DNA of 64,000 bases, taken from positions 26,044,358 to 26,108,357 of the forward strand of contig OY744609.1 in the NCBI GenBank assembly GCA_963556255.1. Direction: 5' to 3'. The notes below the pieces were generated by a model. It did no database searches and was not told the DNA's origin. It was given only the letters and a program-made list of their open reading frames with translations. Source of the DNA: Allolobophora icterica. Lineage: Eukaryota; Annelida; Clitellata; Crassiclitellata; Lumbricidae. The position numbers were made by a program, and so were the translations under genes. Below, in pieces: positions 1-11,509 of the stretch. Position 1 is the stretch's first letter; each line of letters opens with the position of its first letter.

Positions 1-733
1 ACCGTTTAGAAGCGCTCTGTGTAATAAAACAACAGTTTTGCCTTGCCCACAAATCATCCCCAATGCCTTCAATCACAAACTCCGCCTTGAGTAGGGTTGC
101 CAGATACATGGGTAGCCAAAGGAGGTCACAGAAAGCCGGAAAGGAGGACAAAGGAGGATACGTATTGAATGTTTCACTCCGAAGTCAGTTAAGTAACCAA
201 GAAGCGAAGTCACATTGAAAAGCTACCGGAAATAAAATTGGCACTTTGACCATAGATACATTGCAACATTGCTCAGATCATTGACTCAAATCGTCTTTAA
301 AATAGAGCTGCAATAAAAAAAATAAATAGGTACTAGATTAGTTAGGAGAACATAGGGACAACATGTGCGCGTAAAGTCTTTAAAAAGGGTCATCTATATA
401 TATAAAGAAGAAACTCTCTCTGTAGCACCGCGATCTTTGACAGGAATGCATTTCTACAATTTTCGACCTTTTCACTCGAAACCTTCACTACTGTCTCGGG
501 GTGGGCATTACACACCCAGTGTGAGGCTTCGCGTCCCCCGTTTTCACCGCTTCCATGGTGAAAACTGGCGAAAACCTCTCCCTAACCCCCACCAAACAAA
601 TTCCAGTCGACCTATTTTCATTCCCCAGATGGCGCCACCCGAGAAGATTCTCTGTCTTTCATCGCTAATTGTTTCACCGGCATGCATTTCTAAAGGTGCG
701 CCGTAGGGATTTCACTTCACATTACCTTTTCCT

Positions 734-805
734 GTGGTGGTGGTGGTGGTGGTGGTGGTGGTGGTGGTGGTGGTGGTGGTGGTGGTGGTGGTCGTGGTGG
801 TGGTG
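734..805. repeat. (GGT)n microsatellite
   Basis: Near-perfect GGT/TGG triplet repeat with one GTC interruption near 792, inside the hAT-like element. The tryptophan-rich open frames across it are a by-product of the repeat. Confidence 0.95.
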
Positions 806-853
806 CTACAGGTACGGATTCGCTAGAGGGATTGAAACTTTCACTGAACTAAA

Positions 854-930
854 GTGGTGGTGGTGGTGGTGGTGGTGGTGGTGGTGGTGGTGGTGGTGGT
901 GGTGGTGGTGGTGGTGGTGGTGGTGGTGGT
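854..930. repeat. (GGT)n microsatellite, second tract
   Basis: Uninterrupted GGT triplets. Both tracts are followed by GCTACAGG, which suggests that a unit of flank plus triplet tract was duplicated inside the element. Confidence 0.95.
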
Positions 931-1472
931 GCTACAGGGATTGAAACTTATAACCCCGGGCAACGCCGGGTAAACCAGCTAGTAAAATATATAGACAATA
1001 GCCAAATACAACAAACATACAAAAAGCCGGACATTTTCCAGGTTTTCACCTTTGCCAGAGGACATGAGGCCAAAAAGGAGGACATGTCCTCCTTTTGCCG
1101 GACGTCTGGCAACCCTAGCCTTGAGCAGTCCTTTGCGCTAAACCTACAGAAGCCGCGTGTATGAGGTGTAAGCGGCTTCACTTTCTTTGCCTTGGCGTAC
1201 GAGGGCGGGTTTTCTGAAGATAGCTAGAAATAAGGACAGATAGGGATACAGTGGCACAGAAAGAAATACAGAGAGAAAGTGACACAGACAGACGGAGTCA
1301 CGGAGAAAAGGACATAGAGGAAGACAGACAGTAAAAGAGAGATCCCGGACTGACAGGGACAGAAAAGTAGAAACGTGTCTGCTCTCCCCTACTTTCTTAA
1401 AACGGCACCGATGCCTTTTAATTAACCCCTTAAAGATGTATATGACATAGAGGGGCATATAAGACTTTTCAG

Positions 1473-1530
1473 GACAACATAGTGGCTCAGTGGCTTAAGT
1501 GTCAGCCTTGCACCTTGCAATTCTGAAATA
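1473..1530 (+). repeat. Possible 5' end of a tRNA-derived SINE
   Basis: TAGTGGCTCAGTGG resembles a tRNA A box and matches the head of the better preserved SINE at 34092. No B box follows, so at most a truncated head is present. Confidence 0.3.
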
Positions 1531-2212
1531 AAATCACAGCAAAAAGTGCATTCTCCAAACTAGAGCTTCGTTCCAATACATAAACAAATTTAATGATTTA
1601 GTAACCGTTCTTTTTATCAATTTGAACATGTTTTCCTAAACAATAAGTAAACTTACTTTTAATTATTTCATTATTTTATCATCTCTCCATCCATTCACCC
1701 ATCCATCTGTCAGTCAATCAATCAATCCATAAACAATCAACTGACCTACCAAATATCTATTACAAGAAAATGAAAATATTCCACCCCAAATTGAAAACTA
1801 TAATTTGATAATTTGACAGTGCATTACAGAGTCGAGTGCCTTCACACATAGACTATGTACGAAAGAAACCTATCGTATCCGGTGCTGTTAACCTCTTTTG
1901 TGCTGGTTTTCGCGCGCGTCTCGGCATGACGTCATAAATTAACGTGACGTTTCCAAGATCTTTACGACTCGCGTCTTTCCACGAGATACAGTAAGAGATG
2001 TTAATTATGGCAAATTATCCCCTAAAAGCGGCGCACACGACGACGACTGTTATCGGCCAAACGACAATCCATGGCGGGAGGACTATCAGGGCGGCGGAAA
2101 AACGGGAGCAAACGGAGAAGAAACGCGGGGAGACGGGAGGGAAAACATGAGGACAGGGTAGGGGTAACATGGAAGAGAGGTTATAATGGGGTTGTGTACA
2201 CGTGTGCCTACA
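1531..2212. other. Intergenic, nothing recognised
   Basis: AT-rich sequence with a short TCAATC-rich patch near 1700 and a more GC-rich stretch around 1900-2150. No coding frame with family features and no element boundary was seen. Confidence 0.5.
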
Positions 2213-2815
2213 TATTGTATTGTATTTTATTTAAACATTTATAAAGCGCCTCCAGTAGGGTGAACCGTTCAGAAGAGCTCCCTGTGCGCAAGGCCAAGAG
2301 AAAAGAAATAAGTCTTAAGGAAAGCAAAAGAAGACGAGGGGTTACCTATTAAAATTTGAGGGCGAGTAGAAGGAAAGAGTGTATTCCAGAGAGAGGGACC
2401 AATTGAGGCAAAAGATCGGGACTTCACCATAGCTGTTCTAGTATGAGGAACTGCAAGATCAAATCTGTCAGAGGAGCGAAGTGGACGATGCGAGGAGACA
2501 GAAAGAGGCCGGTGAATTACATCAATTAAATATTTGGATACCAGAATAAGGATTTTAAACTTAATACGTGCAGAGAGAGGAAGCCAGTGCAGTTGCTCAA
2601 ACATGAAGGATGAAATGCGTGAGTAGCGTGGCAGACGTGCTATTCTCGCAGCTGCATTTAGGACTGACTGCAGAGGCATGAGACGGACCTTAGGAAGACC
2701 AATTAGAAGCGAATTCAGTAGTCAATTCGGGAGCAAATGAAAGCATAAACCAGCGTTGTGAAAACAGAGGATGAGACAGATCGTCGAACAGCCCCGAGAC
2801 GCCTATACATATACA
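2213..2815 (-). pseudogene. LINE fragment (C-terminal end of reverse transcriptase ORF and 3' tail)
   Basis: The - strand frame 2679-2269 reads NAAARIARLPR, LHWLPLSARIKFKIL, LRSSDRF, SIGPSLWNTL and FLKTYFF in order. This is the conserved region downstream of the RT domain in CR1/L2/Jockey-type LINEs. It stops after ...GLAHRELF and is followed by a short tail with AAGCGCTTTATAAA-like sequence and an A-rich end (about 2213-2245). Only the last ~140 codons remain; RT palm and endonuclease are missing. It is a 5'-truncated dead copy. The clade is inferred from motif style. Confidence 0.75.
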
Positions 2816-2830
2816 TATACCATTATACAT

Positions 2831-3042
2831 AGGCGTAATTAGTGGAGGGGGGTATGAGGGTTACCCGTTCCCCCACTTTTTGGAATGAGGGGTACTGTAC
2901 TGAGTACAGTGTCCTCCCCACTTTTTAAACAATGCCAATCAAAATTTTTATTGATGTGCCTTCCCAGAGATCGCAGTCTCTGCCTTGCTTCGTGTATGTA
3001 GACAGAGTGAGGAGAATATGTACCACAAAAGTTACACCCCTG
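2831..3042. mobile_element. MITE-like repeat, copy 1 (related to 38380-38583)
   Basis: Begins AGGCGTAATT and ends in an imperfect inverse (GTTACACCCC). The internal order (GGGGGTA.., CCCACTTTTT.., TGCCAATCA.., CCCAGAGATCG, CCTTGCTTCGTGTATGTA) is shared with the segment inside reticulon intron 1 at 38380. Two related copies with short inverted ends suggest a non-autonomous DNA transposon; no clear target-site duplication is seen. Confidence 0.5.
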
Positions 3043-3545
3043 CCATTACACCATCGTGTAGAGGCCTACACTCACACAGACGCAAGAGACTCGGGAGCAA
3101 CTACTATTCGTCTTCGTCGTTTGTCGATCAATCGATCGAAGCCTTGATCGATCTAATATGCTGATCCTCTCCACCATTCGGAACATACGCTCCTCCCTGT
3201 CTTCGTCTTCGCATCGCATTCAAGCACAGTAGGCCCTATACATGTAGCACAGCCCGCCGCTGGCACCCTTTATCTATTCCGCCTTTGGGGTAGATAGAGG
3301 TACGAAGGGGCCTTGGCACCGCCTTTTAGATGCTGTCAGTATATAAAAGGCACTGGCCTTGAGCGTGCGTTGATTTGGCTAAATCGCACCAAGTACCATA
3401 AGAATTGTAGCATTTCCTATTTTAAGCGCCTTTGTTAGGCTCGTTAAAAGGCGTTATATAAATGTCTAGATAGAAGAACTACGATTTGTATGGGTGGGGT
3501 AGTTCTGCCCTGCTGGAACAGACCATCTTCACCAATGATGCATTT
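3043..3545. other. Intergenic with a LINE/SINE-like 3' tail
   Basis: No gene seen. At 3425-3470 the sequence TTTAAGCGCC...AAAAGGCGTTATATAAAT has the GCGC-stem plus TATAAAT layout found at the 3' ends of several LINE and SINE remnants here (compare 34262-34310 and 39238-39285). Confidence 0.4.
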
Positions 3546-3639
3546 CTCCGGTCATGCTGAGATTTCCCTCCCTTTCCACCGCTTCCAACCACAAATCATA
3601 ACTAATGATGAGTAAGGTGAGGTAGAGCACGGCAAGGCA

Positions 3640-3765
3640 GGTTCCTCCTCTTCCTCTTCCTCCTCCACCTCATCATCATCATCGCCCTCTTCATCATCCC
3701 TCTCCTCCTTCTCTTCCACTGCCACCACCCCATCCTCTTCTTCTTGTCTCTCTTCCTGCAATGCC
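3640..3765. repeat. CT-rich low-complexity tract
   Basis: Runs of CCTCTT, CATCAT and TCTTCC on +. On - this reads as a glutamate/aspartate-rich open frame that is compositional rather than a supported gene. Confidence 0.7.
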
Positions 3766-3924
3766 CCATCATCAAACCGACCACCTTTGTGAAATGACCC
3801 CAGGCAGTGCATGCCATAAGTCCATCATATATCTGCAAAGCTGAACATTTTCATAGCAAAGAAAGGCAGGTGCCACTACTTAATTGCATCCAGCACAGTA
3901 AAAAGTAAAAGAAAACATAAACAG

Positions 3925-3975
<51 letters not shown>
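3925..3975. repeat. (TA)n microsatellite
   Basis: About 50 bp of alternating TA with a single CA interruption. Confidence 0.95.
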
Positions 3976-3978
<3 letters not shown>

Positions 3979-4676
3979 TTTTGGCATCTATGGCATCACA
4001 GAACATCAATACACAAGTGCACCTATAGATCTATAGAAGATGTTCATAGATGCATATATATTATAAAAACATATGACATTGTTTACGCGATAGAAGTGTG
4101 ACTGAAGGTGATCATCGGATGGAGTGTTCTGTGGTTATTAGAGCTGCCTCATTTCCCAATGGACACCAAAACACCTCAGCTACCTGGTTTGCATCTAGGC
4201 CTATGTGCTATTATAGACCCTGGTCCTCAGAGGAGTGGCCCTGCTCTGACTGGGGTTGGAATTAAAATCGGCTAAAGTACAAAGAACAACATAATCGATC
4301 CAAGACAGCAACCGGACAACCGTTGCAAGTGTTGTCAATTTTCGAGACCAACTGGAATGGAATCCATTTCAGGACGACACAGCAACCCATTCCGAATCGC
4401 CCTCTGGGGAGGAATCACTCCGACGCCGATGGAAAGTATCCGTGACGCAAATGCTACCATCAGAAGGACGTGGCTGACCTGGAAAGGCGGAAAGCGATCA
4501 GCCGAAGACAAAGCCAGACAACGGCCATGTGGAGAAACAATTAGGACGACAAGCAATGGTGACCGACAGTTGAGCCGACGGAGAGTAAGCGAACGGGAAA
4601 ACTGAAGAAGAAATCGATGGATGGAGGAATGGAAGACAGACAGAACGCCGACAAGCAAAGACAGACCAGTGCAAAA
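3976..4676. other. Intergenic, nothing recognised
   Basis: An 82-codon frame on + at 4357-4605 has no motif I recognise and no splice or regulatory context. It is not called a gene. Confidence 0.4.
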
Positions 4677-4972
4677 ACAGACCGACAGATAGACAGACAT
4701 ACATACAGACAGATGGATAGACAGACATACATACAAACAGACATACATAGATAGACAGACACACAGACAGACATACATACAGACAGATGGATAGACAGAC
4801 ATACATACAAACAGACAGACAGATAGATAGACAGACACACAGACATACAGATAGACAGACAGACATAAAGACAGCTCTATAGACACACAGACAGACACAC
4901 AGACAGATAGACATACAGACAGATAGATAGACAGACAGACATACAGAGAGATTGACATACAGAAAAACAGTA
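4677..4972. repeat. CAGA/CATA tetranucleotide tract
   Basis: Compound array of CAGACAGA, CATACATA and GATAGATA units. It produces long cysteine/valine/serine-rich frames on - that are repeat shadows. Confidence 0.9.
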
Positions 4973-4976
4973 TCAC

Positions 4977-5035
<59 letters not shown>

Positions 5036-5060
5036 ATCATCATCATCATCATCATCATCA
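4973..5060. repeat. (ATC)n microsatellite
   Basis: About 29 ATC/CAT triplets with one AATC break. Degenerate CAT-rich sequence continues to about 5530. Confidence 0.95.
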
Positions 5061-5530
5061 GGTCCATAATACTCATCATTGCCATCTTCCTGGTCATCAT
5101 GATCATGACCACGATGTCATCATTATCATCATAGTCACTGTTGTTGTCTCCATCATAAGGCCAAAACCATCATCATTATCACCGTTATATTCATTGTGAG
5201 GTCCATAATCGTCATCTTTCACGTTATCATAGTCGTCATTGTTGTCATCATCACCATCATCACCATTTCCTTCATCGCCATCAACAACACAATTATCATT
5301 CTGCAGTTATTACGCACCACAATTTAATGACAAAGCAATAATCGATGTCGTTGAGGCCTAGTTGCTGGAAGACATGCTCAGTGTTCCTATACACTGCAGC
5401 TACCATCTGAGGAAGCTCGAACCCATACTCCTCCCATTACAAGGCGAGCACTCTTATGACGCCAAACAAGTGTCATAATCATCACCGTCGTCGTCGTCAT
5501 CATTATTATCATCACCACTGCCACCGTTAT

Positions 5531-6487
5531 CTCTTCTTCAATCACAGAAACCATTACAATACTGGACAAAATCACTTATTTATTGACCAAACAATTGATA
5601 AGAGAAGCCTAAGAATTGCTCGAGCAGTCCTCAAAACACGACCAAATCGTGCCTTAGGCAAATTGCCACACACGTACACAGAGCCAAATAAAATCGACGG
5701 CAAAATGCCATCGCAACGTTATTTGTCTTTCGACTTTCGGACGCGTCGAGTCTCGACTTGCCGTAGAAAGCATTTTTACGGCAAGCTGCAGTGACTCGTT
5801 TGCCAAACGTTGACTCTGTGAGACTAGAATCTAATTTGACTCAAGTCACACAAAGACATGGCTGTCCATGTGCTTCTGACTGCAAAACAAACATGGCCAA
5901 CTGCTGATGGCTAAGCCAGTTAATAGAAAAAAGGTTTGCTCGTGCAATTTGTTAGCCAGACAGACAGACTTCAACCATCTGTCATGTGGGGAGTCAGCAG
6001 ACATGCAGCGCATTCTTTCAAACTCTTTTATTTTCTTAATTTTCAGCATCTCCTCTGACATAACAACCTGGATCTTCAATTCAGACTTAGTGAGGCCGTT
6101 TATTTATTTACTATGAACATTTTTAACGTGCACAAAATCACACAGAAATGCAAATCTGAGGCACAGTTAGTCAGTCGCCAGATGAAGAGCAATTAGATAT
6201 CCAGATGTTTGAAAGCCAGTCTATCTATCTGTCTCTGTTAACTCTTCTTAACACGTTAACGATGAGAGTATACCAAAAGCGACTAAAAACCAATACAGCT
6301 CGTTGTTGAAGTGTTTATGGTCCTAATGCCCAATATTTGCATGCCGTCTGAGCTCTTTGTTTCAAATTCTGTCTCTGCATCTACCTGCCACTGGTTGCCA
6401 TCCCAAGCATCATCTTCTGCCGCATTCCCTGCATTCATTTACAATCCTTCTCATGCTCTGCCTACTTCGTATCGCCTTCCACACAAG
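5531..6487. other. Intergenic, nothing recognised
   Basis: Ordinary AT-rich sequence. Open frames of 60-110 codons on both strands show no domain, splice context or codon bias that would support a gene. Confidence 0.5.
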
Positions 6488-6495
6488 GCCACGGG

Positions 6496-7076
6496 CAGTG
6501 TTGGGTATGAGTTAACTCATATGAGTTTAAACTCACGAGTTAACTCACTTGCTGTGATTTGTGAGTTTGAGTTAACTCACCTTAAAGAGTGTGAGTTATG
6601 AGTTTGAGTTAACTCATATTTTCTGTGAGTTTGAGTTTTAACTGTCAATTATTTTAAACTCAACTCACTCTTCGGCAATCGGCACATATTATGTTGAAAC
6701 AAGCCTTTTTTATATCGTCGGCTTTCCATACTGGTGAGTGGTGACGGCAGGGAGGGTCGTAAACACTGCTAGTGGACAGTATTTAAGCACTGCATATTTT
6801 GTATATTGTGAACAGTTAAGAACAACATGGCTGAAGTACCGTGTATTCTTGATGGAAAATATTTTTCTGTTACAAGTACGTGTGATGGAAAAATTGTTGC
6901 TCGATTAGAACGTGCTAGTATGAAACGTGTGAGTTTATGAGTTAACTCATTTAACAAGTGAGTTTGAGTTAACTCATTTCACTTAGGATGAGTTGAGTTT
7001 GAGTTTAAACTCATTTTGAGGTGCGTGAGTTGAGTTTTGATTTAACTCATTTCTTGTGTGAGTTTACCCAACACTG
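6496..7076. mobile_element. hAT-like transposon rich in GAGTTAACTC palindromes
   Basis: Terminal inverted repeat CAGTGTTGGGTA/TACCCAACACTG, flanked on both sides by the 8-bp duplication GCCACGGG (6488-6495 and 7077-7084). Both subterminal arms contain many copies of the self-complementary GAGTTAACTC motif, which could serve as transposase binding sites or fold into hairpins. The ~250-bp centre holds a 38-codon ATG frame (6827-6943) whose KYFSVTS and DGKIVA segments resemble the start of a BED-type zinc finger. This suggests an internal-deletion derivative of an autonomous hAT. Boundaries are read directly; the relation to an autonomous partner is inferred. Confidence 0.85.
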
Positions 7077-7084
7077 GCCACGGG

Positions 7085-8285
7085 TGAACATAGACTTTGC
7101 TACTCCTTTGTCATTCCACTGGCATGTTTCCTTACACCACCCTACAATACATTCAAACCTAGGAAATTATTTCCTTCTCTGCTCCTCCTTCTGTCATATG
7201 GGGATATCCACCCAAACCCAGTGCCATCTGCCTCATCCTAATTCAATGTCCGCACACTAAATATTGGATACTTCTAACGAAAGACCCTATACCAGTATAC
7301 CCAACTGCGCTAGGTGACCTAATTTCGTCATCCAAACACCGTTCTGACGTAATCGCCCTAACACCAACACTGATACTCAGGGCTGTAGTGGTAAAATTAG
7401 AGGTGAGTACACGCTACATGTAAGTTTTCCGAAACAAATTTGAGGTGAGTATACGCTACACTATTTTGTGAGTATACGCTATAGTATTTTAATATAAATA
7501 AATATAAATATTTTGGGAGGTGAGTATACGGTCTCTAGAGGTGAGTATACGCTGTATACCCGCGTATACCCTCGACTACAGCCCTGCTGATACTTCCTTA
7601 GCCAGTTACTGCAGACCTGATAGCTATTATCTTCTCGACCTCAGCTGACCCCGCCAGCCAAAATCTTCATCAGGAAGTTATTCTTCCAATCTCAGAATCA
7701 ACACTGCCTTCCTGATCTGTGAACCACCCACTGTACTTTCCTCACCAAACAACACTTGTCACACCTTCGAATCATCATCTGTTACTATCAAACGACCTAC
7801 ATCTAAACTAACAATATATAACATCTACCGAAATTCTACATCATCATCTTACTCTGCTAAACCTCGTGCTTTCCTTGAGGAATTAACAGGTAACTCTTTT
7901 CTGCCTACTGTTGCTACCACAATCCATAAATTTGTCTGCACTGGTGATTTCAACATCCAAGGTGACAACCTTTCCAATCCACTTGCATCAGTTTCTCTCC
8001 TCCCTCAGTGCACTCAATCTGATCCAACATGTTTCTTTCCCCACTCACAAATACAACCAAATCCTTGATGTAGCCATTGCTTTTGTCTTATCTTACCTTT
8101 CACCAGTCCTCACCTTTGAACTCATATAACCGTTTTATCACTATCCTATATTTGCCAAAATCAGCACCAGCCATACCCCACCTCCAATCACACTAAGTTC
8201 ATTCCATCATATCAGCTCTAGTTACCTTGATGCATCAAACTCGGCCTTGCATCCTCCACTCTTCTCAAACTCTAACATATCATGA
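7085..8285 (+). pseudogene. LINE fragment, apurinic-type endonuclease domain
   Basis: Frames on + read FNVRTLNI near 7233, then (after an inserted MITE) YNIYRNSTSS, CTGDFNIQGDN, LNLIQHVSFPTHKYNQILDVA and HYPIFAKIS. In order these are conserved blocks of the endonuclease domain that precedes RT in CR1/L2-like LINEs (GDFN and the pTH..iLD block). The frame shifts several times and has stops, so it is dead. It is interrupted at 7378-7586 by a hAT MITE, and is followed by an RT remnant on the opposite strand. Confidence 0.75.
7378..7586. mobile_element. hAT-like MITE inserted in LINE endonuclease
   Basis: Terminal inverted repeat CAGGGCTGTAGT/ACTACAGCCCTG and an exact 8-bp target duplication, CTGATACT (7370-7377 and 7587-7594). 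The 209-bp interior repeats GGTGAGTATACGCTA four to five times and has no coding capacity. Confidence 0.9.
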
Positions 8286-8735
8286 AACTCTCTTATCAGC
8301 ATACAGTTTCACCATGCCAGATCCTCTAATGGTTCGTGTAAAATGTAAACAAAAGAGGACCAAACAGAGAACCCTATGGAACTGTACATGTCAACAAAGC
8401 ATCAGACCAATAATTAGCATTTAAATATACTTATTGAGAGCATGTAATAGGCAGCAAACCAATTCAGTGCAGGACCAGAAACCCAAAACAAGTACATGAG
8501 ATAATGCCAAAGAGGAGGATGGTCCACAGTAAGAAACACAGCGCACAAGTCACCTGTTGACCCTTTTCCATAGAGCACATGATGTCATTATGAACAGCAA
8601 GCAGTGCAGTCTCTATTGAATGAAACTTAAGGCATGCAGACTGAGATGGTGAGATTAGGGAGTTTGGCAGACAGCTCATATTCCATATGAATCTAACCCA
8701 CCCATTAAGGAATTTTAGATAAAAATTCAAATTTG
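8286..8735 (-). pseudogene. LINE fragment, reverse transcriptase palm
   Basis: On - the translation contains SPSQSACLKFHSIETALLAV, matching the QSAFRK.HSTETALL block of CR1/L2-like RTs. It continues with a degraded VPQGS..GPLLF block (PxGSLFGPLLFTFYTNH) and a damaged YADD box (YADK). Frameshifts and stops make it non-functional. It abuts the + strand endonuclease fragment head to head, so the two are different insertions or a rearranged one. Confidence 0.7.
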
Positions 8736-9765
8736 AGATTGGTGTAGCTTAACCATAGGCTCTTTCCACAAATTCCTGCAGTTCAGGCTCAAAGGCAATC
8801 CACACAGCTGTGAGTTTGAGTCTTGGGTTCAAAGACTACGCTACCCACAAGACGTTGGTTCTGGTGGCTGATTCTTCCCACATAATGGCCAGATATCTTA
8901 TATCGGGTATAACTGCTAGATATATTACCCTAAATTACCTAATCTGGCAAACCCTTGTCAGAGCTGTAATCTCCCTTTAAGGAACCAGCTGGACTCCTTA
9001 GGTGTGATGGCAATCACCCAGAAGGTTCACACCCTGACAGGCTGGCAGGAATAGTGCCTGGGATGTGACTGTTGAAGACGCCCTGGCTGTATCATATGTA
9101 CCTCAAACTGCAGGTGCAGCGGCCAAGCAGTCAGTCCAGTAGGTTGCTAACAGCCAAGTAAGAAAGTCTGCCAGCCTCTTATCAGTTTGTCCCTACAGTA
9201 TAATGCCAGTAACTTTAGTTGTTAGTGATAACACTTAACTTGGGTCGAGAGTGCTGAGAATCATTGAGTGGTGTTTTATACATGTTCGATAACAATTACA
9301 ATGACAATTACCTCTTGTACAAATAATAATAATAATGATAACTAAACTTTTTTTGTATTCCATGGGTAATTTTGTCAACGATTCCTGAGGGATCATATGT
9401 ACCGCTGGGCAAAAAACTAATATTTGCAGTGCTTTTAAGAGGTGCTTGAAAAGTGCTATATATGTTCTGTTACATTATGCTACATTGCATTATAATAATA
9501 AAAAATAATATTACATGTAACATTACGTGTAATACATGTAATATAAAACCAAAAATAAAAATTTGAAAATAAATAATAGAAATGACAATGACAAATAATG
9601 TTGGGGCTAGCAGCATGTGCTATTTAGGAAGCACTGAGAAGTGCTAAATAGATAACACCCAGTATCAATGGGTAATTAGTGAAGCACTAATTAGTAAGCA
9701 CTAATCAGTACCTGCTAATTAGCAAATGCCTCTTAGCAAGCTATATTAGTACCGATTACTAAGCA
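8736..9765. other. Intergenic, nothing coding recognised
   Basis: No supported gene. From 9600 to 9770 there is a run of short inverted motifs (GCACTAATTAG, TAGCACTTCT and similar) that could fold, but no element boundary is clear. Confidence 0.4.
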
Positions 9766-9773
9766 CCAACTGC

Positions 9774-11071
9774 CAGGGCATTTTTTAACATGTTGACTGG
9801 TGGGGAAATTCCCCACCAGCCCTCTCGAATTCCCCACCAGTCCTTGCCCTTTTCCCCACCAGTGAATTTTGCCCTTTTTAGTCCCAAATAATTATTTTTT
9901 TTGTCATTTGTGTCACCTTATGCATATGATATACTGTAAATGCAAACCACAGCAGACATGAAATCTTTATAATTTATATTTTTTTTGGTCACTAATAGTC
10001 TGCCACAATAGACATGAAATCTTTATTATTTATATTTCTTTGGTCACCAATCGTCTGCCACAGAAGACGTGAAATCTTTGAAACTTATATTTCTTTGGTC
10101 ACCAGTAGTCTGCTCTTGGCTGTTGTTTACGTTTTCGGTGTGTTGATATTTCTAATTTTATCATTTAAAAGCGAAAACTAAACATAAACTAAAACCGTAA
10201 AACTGAATTTTGGTTAGTGGTTACGATAAAGCTAATCTTTAGGGATTGGGATTTATCCAATTTAAGCAAGAATAATATTGGTTAAATTACAAGTATGCCA
10301 AGTACAGAAAGAACTAAGAAACGCAAAGCAGATTTGCTTTTGGATAGCGCTAAGAAAAGCTTTCAGATTTATTTGACCAAACTCGACAGCAAAAAATTAC
10401 AACCAGTCTGCCAACAACCAATCAGGCAACTACAGTTAGGCCTACTCACTAGGGTGGAGTGAAAAGAAATAAAATTCTAGAAAATGATCGTAATAGTGAT
10501 GGATAGTTGCCTTTTGGTATAGTTAGTTATCGTGCAAAATATTTGTTTAAAATTCGTTTGGAAAGATGTGCCCCAACGAGTTTTAAAATTTGATAATTTG
10601 AAGAAAAAAATTCAAATTTATGAAAATTTCGAACTTTTTAAAAACTGTCACACACTAATTGTAATAGTGTTTAGGCATTTAATTATGACGTATTTAATGC
10701 CCGTGCAAGAGAAAATTTATAAAATCTGCCATCTAAGATGTGTCCCAACGAGTTTTAAAATTTGACATTTTCCACAAATTTGTCAAAATTTGTAACAATT
10801 GTATAAACTATAAAAAATATAAACAAAAAGGTTTGTTTATTAGACAATTATTTAATAATAATAAATATTTAATTAATATTAAATTAAATTATGACATTAA
10901 ATAATAAATTAAATATAAAATATTATAATAAATAAATTATTAGTAATTATTCCTGTGACCCACAGCTCAGAAAGGTTTCTCTGATTCAGTGCTTTTTGAC
11001 TTAAAATTACGCGCGAAAAATGCCCTTTTTCAAAATTCCCCACCAGTGAAAATTTCTTAAAAAATCCCCTG
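9774..11071. mobile_element. hAT-like transposon, 1.3 kb, internally deleted
   Basis: Ends CAGGGCATTTTTTAA... and its inverse ...TTAAAAAATCCCCTG. Subterminal ACTGGTGGGGAA also occurs inverted at the other end. Exact 8-bp duplication CCAACTGC at 9766-9773 and 11072-11079. Inside, an ATG at 10294 opens a basic frame (MPSTERTKKRKADLLLDSAK) of about 56 codons that may be the remnant N-terminus of a transposase. No catalytic core is present. Confidence 0.85.
9951..10115. repeat. Tandem ~57-bp repeat, about 3 copies
   Basis: Unit contains GACATGAAATCTTTATAATT, a TTTGGTCAC block and GTCTGCCACA. It lies in the subterminal part of the hAT-like element, a usual place for transposase binding repeats. 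Confidence 0.75.
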
Positions 11072-11242
11072 CCAACTGCAGATTGAAATTTACCAACTTT
11101 ATGCACACAAGTGCATTAAATAGATATATATATATAAAATCTAAATTAGTAAATCTTTAAATAAAACAATATTTCATAAATAATAAATGTATAATAAGTG
11201 CTTTACACAAATAAGTGAATAAAGGAATCGAATTCTCTTACC

Positions 11243-11509
11243 TAACTGTGAATCCACTTTTACATTCGACCGAATCTTTTGATCCTGTAACTCCATAAAA
11301 ACTGGAGAGTCTTGATCAAAAGACTCACAAAGTGATTGACTCATGCTGCTCATCACTGATGCTTGCGAGTCCAAACCTCCATCGTGTGTCAGCCCCTGGT
11401 GACAAGAGGGTGAAGCGTCATGCGATCCTTGAAATGGCCTTTGACATGACTGTTGCCAGAGATGTCGGCGTCTGAAGCAATCCAGAGATGATGATCGTTT
11501 GCTGGCCAT
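11243..11509 (-). CDS. Possible first coding exon of an unknown gene
   Basis: From an ATG at 11509 on - an open frame of about 89 codons (MASKRSSSLDCFRRRHLW...) runs to a consensus donor G|GTAAGAG at 11243/11242. It is Ser/Gln-rich with several SQ dipeptides (DSQAS, SMSQS, VDSQL). I do not recognise the protein, and no following exon was found downstream on -, where the hAT element and LINE remnants begin. It could be a real first exon whose next exon lies below 8.2 kb, or a chance frame. Confidence 0.25.

Larger units (their letters stand above)
92..1117. mobile_element. hAT-like non-autonomous DNA transposon
   Basis: The element starts TAGGGTTGCCAGA and ends with its inverse (TCTGGCAACCCTA). 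It is flanked by an identical 8-bp target-site duplication, GCCTTGAG, at 84-91 and 1118-1125. An 8-bp duplication with short inverted ends is the hAT signature. No transposase frame is visible; the interior is partly two long (GGT)n tracts separated by a repeated GATTGAAACTT motif. Confidence 0.8.

Noticed and set aside
669..944. Tryptophan-rich open frame
   Set aside because: It is entirely the (GGT)n microsatellites read as TGG codons.
4335..5112. Long Cys/Val/Ser-rich frames on -
   Set aside because: Produced by CAGA/CATA and ATC microsatellites; no family motif or splice context.
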